A stretch of DNA of 35,260 bases from Cryobacterium fucosi (lineage in GTDB: Bacteria > Actinomycetota > Actinomycetes > Actinomycetales > Microbacteriaceae), in assembly GCF_004403515.1 (NCBI RefSeq), contig NZ_SOHH01000037.1:1-35260 (forward strand), read 5' to 3'. Numbering within the stretch: the stretch's first letter is position 1; every line of letters starts with the position of its first letter. Positions 34,178 through 35,260 of the stretch are shown here, in pieces. The notes under the pieces were generated by a model. It was not told the origin of the DNA and ran no database searches. It saw nothing but the letters and a program-made list of their open reading frames with translations. A program made the position numbers and the translations under genes.

Positions 34178-35167
34178 ATGTGGCTGCCCGGTGTGCTCGT
34201 CGCGGCCGCTGCCGCCCTGCTCTCCGGGACCGTCCACGCCGTCGTGCCCGGGTTCCCGCTGCTCACCGTGGCGGTCGTGCTCGGCATCCTCGCCGGCCAG
34301 CTGCCGACCCTCCGCCCCGCGCTGGCCGGCGTCCTGGCGCCCGGGCTCTCCGTCGCGTCCACCCGGATCATGCGGCTGGGCGTCGTTCTGCTCGGGCTCA
34401 AACTCAGCCTGGTCGACATCCTCGGTCTCGGCTGGCTGACCATTGCCACCACCGTCGCGATCGTGCTGCTCACCTTCACCGGCACCCTCTGGCTCGGCCG
34501 AAGGCTCGGCCTGCCGGGCAACCAGCCGCTTCTGATCGCGACCGGGTTCTCGATCTGCGGCGCCTCCGCGATCGGAGCGATGAGCGGCGTGGTCAGGGCG
34601 AAGGACGAGGAGACCGCCACCCCGATCGCCCTGGTCACGTTGTGCGGCACCCTGGCGATCGCCGTGCTCCCGGTGCTGTGGCATCCGCTCGGGCTGACCG
34701 ACCTGCAGTTCGGGCACTGGGTCGGTGCCGGCGTGCACGACGTGGGCCAGGTCGTCGCGACCGCCCAGGTGGCCGGCCCGGCCGCCCTTGCGGTGGCCGT
34801 TGTCGTGAAACTCACCCGGGTGCTCATGCTTGCGCCGATCGTGGCGACGGTGGCGGTGCGCGAACGACGCCGTGACGCGCGCGACCCGGCAACGGATGCC
34901 CCGGCCGCCCGGCCGCCGATCCTGCCCCTGTTCGTGGCCGGCTTCCTCGCGGCGACCCTGCTGCGCACGTTCGTGCCGCTCCCCGCCGGGCTTCTCGCCG
35001 GAGCGGACGTCCTGCAGACGTACCTCCTCGCGACCGCCCTGTTCGGCCTCGGTGCGGCCGTCGACCTCCGCTTGATTCTCCGCACCGGCGGCCGCGCCCT
35101 CGCCGTCGGCCTGCTCTCCTGGACCCTGATCGCTGCCCTCGCGCTCGGCGCCGTGCAGCTGGGCTGA
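34178..35167 (+). CDS. YeiH-family putative membrane transporter
   Basis: 329 residues, about 9-10 membrane helices. The family core is visible: MRLGVVLLGLKLSLVDILGL, GFSICGASAIGAMSGVV, and GAGVHDVGQVVATAQVAGPA. The family (UPF0324/Cons_hypoth698) is usually labelled putative sulfate exporter; substrate is not established here. ATG 34178 has GGAGA unusually close (2 nt), and TAGGCT seven bases upstream may indicate a nearly leaderless transcript. A hydrophilic loop (RERRRDARDPATDAPAARPP) lies before the last three helices. Confidence 0.92.
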   Translation: MWLPGVLVAAAAALLSGTVHAVVPGFPLLTVAVVLGILAGQLPTLRPALAGVLAPGLSVASTRIMRLGVVLLGLKLSLVDILGLGWLTIATTVAIVLLTFTGTLWLGRRLGLPGNQPLLIATGFSICGASAIGAMSGVVRAKDEETATPIALVTLCGTLAIAVLPVLWHPLGLTDLQFGHWVGAGVHDVGQVVATAQVAGPAALAVAVVVKLTRVLMLAPIVATVAVRERRRDARDPATDAPAARPPILPLFVAGFLAATLLRTFVPLPAGLLAGADVLQTYLLATALFGLGAAVDLRLILRTGGRALAVGLLSWTLIAALALGAVQLG

Positions 35168-35190
35168 CCCCTCCGCGTCGCCCCGCTCCC

Positions 35191-35259
35191 TCAGGCCGCG
35201 CCGGTTTCGGCAGACGGCGCCCGCGGCGGGCTGCCGAACCGGGCGCGGCGGCGCAGCCC
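35191..35259 (-). CDS. Possible C-terminal end of a gene running off the window
   Basis: On the minus strand 22 codons (GLRRRARFGSPPRAPSAETG, then AA) end in TGA at 35191-35193, convergent with the YeiH-family gene. The basic-then-polar tail would suit a regulator such as LysR, which often neighbours yeiH genes, but this is only a guess from location. Too short to identify. Confidence 0.25.
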   Translation of the reverse strand, partial: GLRRRARFGSPPRAPSAETGAA

Positions 35260-35260
35260 A

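Noticed and set aside
32965..35085. 706-codon minus-strand frame opposite the desaturase and YeiH-family genes
   Set aside because: Antisense shadow; it crosses a perfect terminator and two well-identified genes.

Overview
The window looks like a chromosomal segment from a high-GC Gram-positive actinobacterium, most likely of the family Microbacteriaceae. The reasons are the very high GC content, frequent GTG starts, a 13E12-type DUF222/HNH gene, abundant short palindromic repeats built on GGTGGTCGAGCCTGTCGAGA, and a conserved housekeeping gene neighbourhood. From memory, the order pmt, rsmI, metG, tatD, rsmA, ispE, prs, glmU, rplY, pth, mfd, mazG matches the Mycobacterium tuberculosis region Rv1002c-Rv1021 with local rearrangement. 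rpfB, which sits between tatD and ksgA in M. tuberculosis, is absent here. No phage, plasmid, CRISPR array or transposase gene is visible.

Layout. 1-1.4 kb: truncated DUF222/HNH gene with low-complexity inserts, then a palindromic-repeat cluster. 1.4-4.1 kb: ferritin, then a two-gene ABC-2 type exporter. 4.1-9.9 kb (minus strand): rplY-pth-mfd-mazG, covering ribosome/tRNA maintenance, transcription-coupled repair and nucleotide-pool cleaning. 10.3-13.8 kb: gnd, followed by a partly duplicated region with two paralogous small membrane-protein genes, a DUF1905 gene, a ridA remnant and a second copy of the 3' end of gnd. 13.9-16.5 kb (minus): tRNA-Gln, glmU, prs. 16.6-18.8 kb: marR convergent with a CYTH-CHAD gene. 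18.9-21.6 kb (minus): methionine importer metQ-metN-metI. 21.8-28.9 kb (minus): metG-tatD-rsmA-small gene-ispE, closely packed or overlapping, then an ABC-F ATPase. 28.9-31.0 kb (minus): oxidoreductase and rsmI. 31.1-35.2 kb (plus): protein O-mannosyltransferase, fatty-acid desaturase, strong terminator, YeiH-family membrane protein.

The most interesting content is repeat biology. (1) The GGTGGTCGAG palindrome family occurs between genes and also in frame inside mfd, rsmA and apparently tatD. In mfd the insert is flanked by a 10-bp direct repeat resembling a target-site duplication and adds exactly 26 codons. This recalls Rickettsia palindromic elements. (2) A separate, non-coding element of 82-85 nt, with ends reading gccgaattc/gtcgaattc and gaattcgac, occurs three times, each time just downstream of a gene. 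Two copies have 21-nt inverted arms and exactly 43-nt interiors of different sequence, yet both interiors keep an internal hairpin. (3) The gnd duplication is about 98% identical over a non-coding remnant, while the adjoining paralogous genes are only about 75% identical in protein, which suggests recombination or conversion through the repeats.

All calls come from reading the sequence and from recalled family knowledge; no database search was run.
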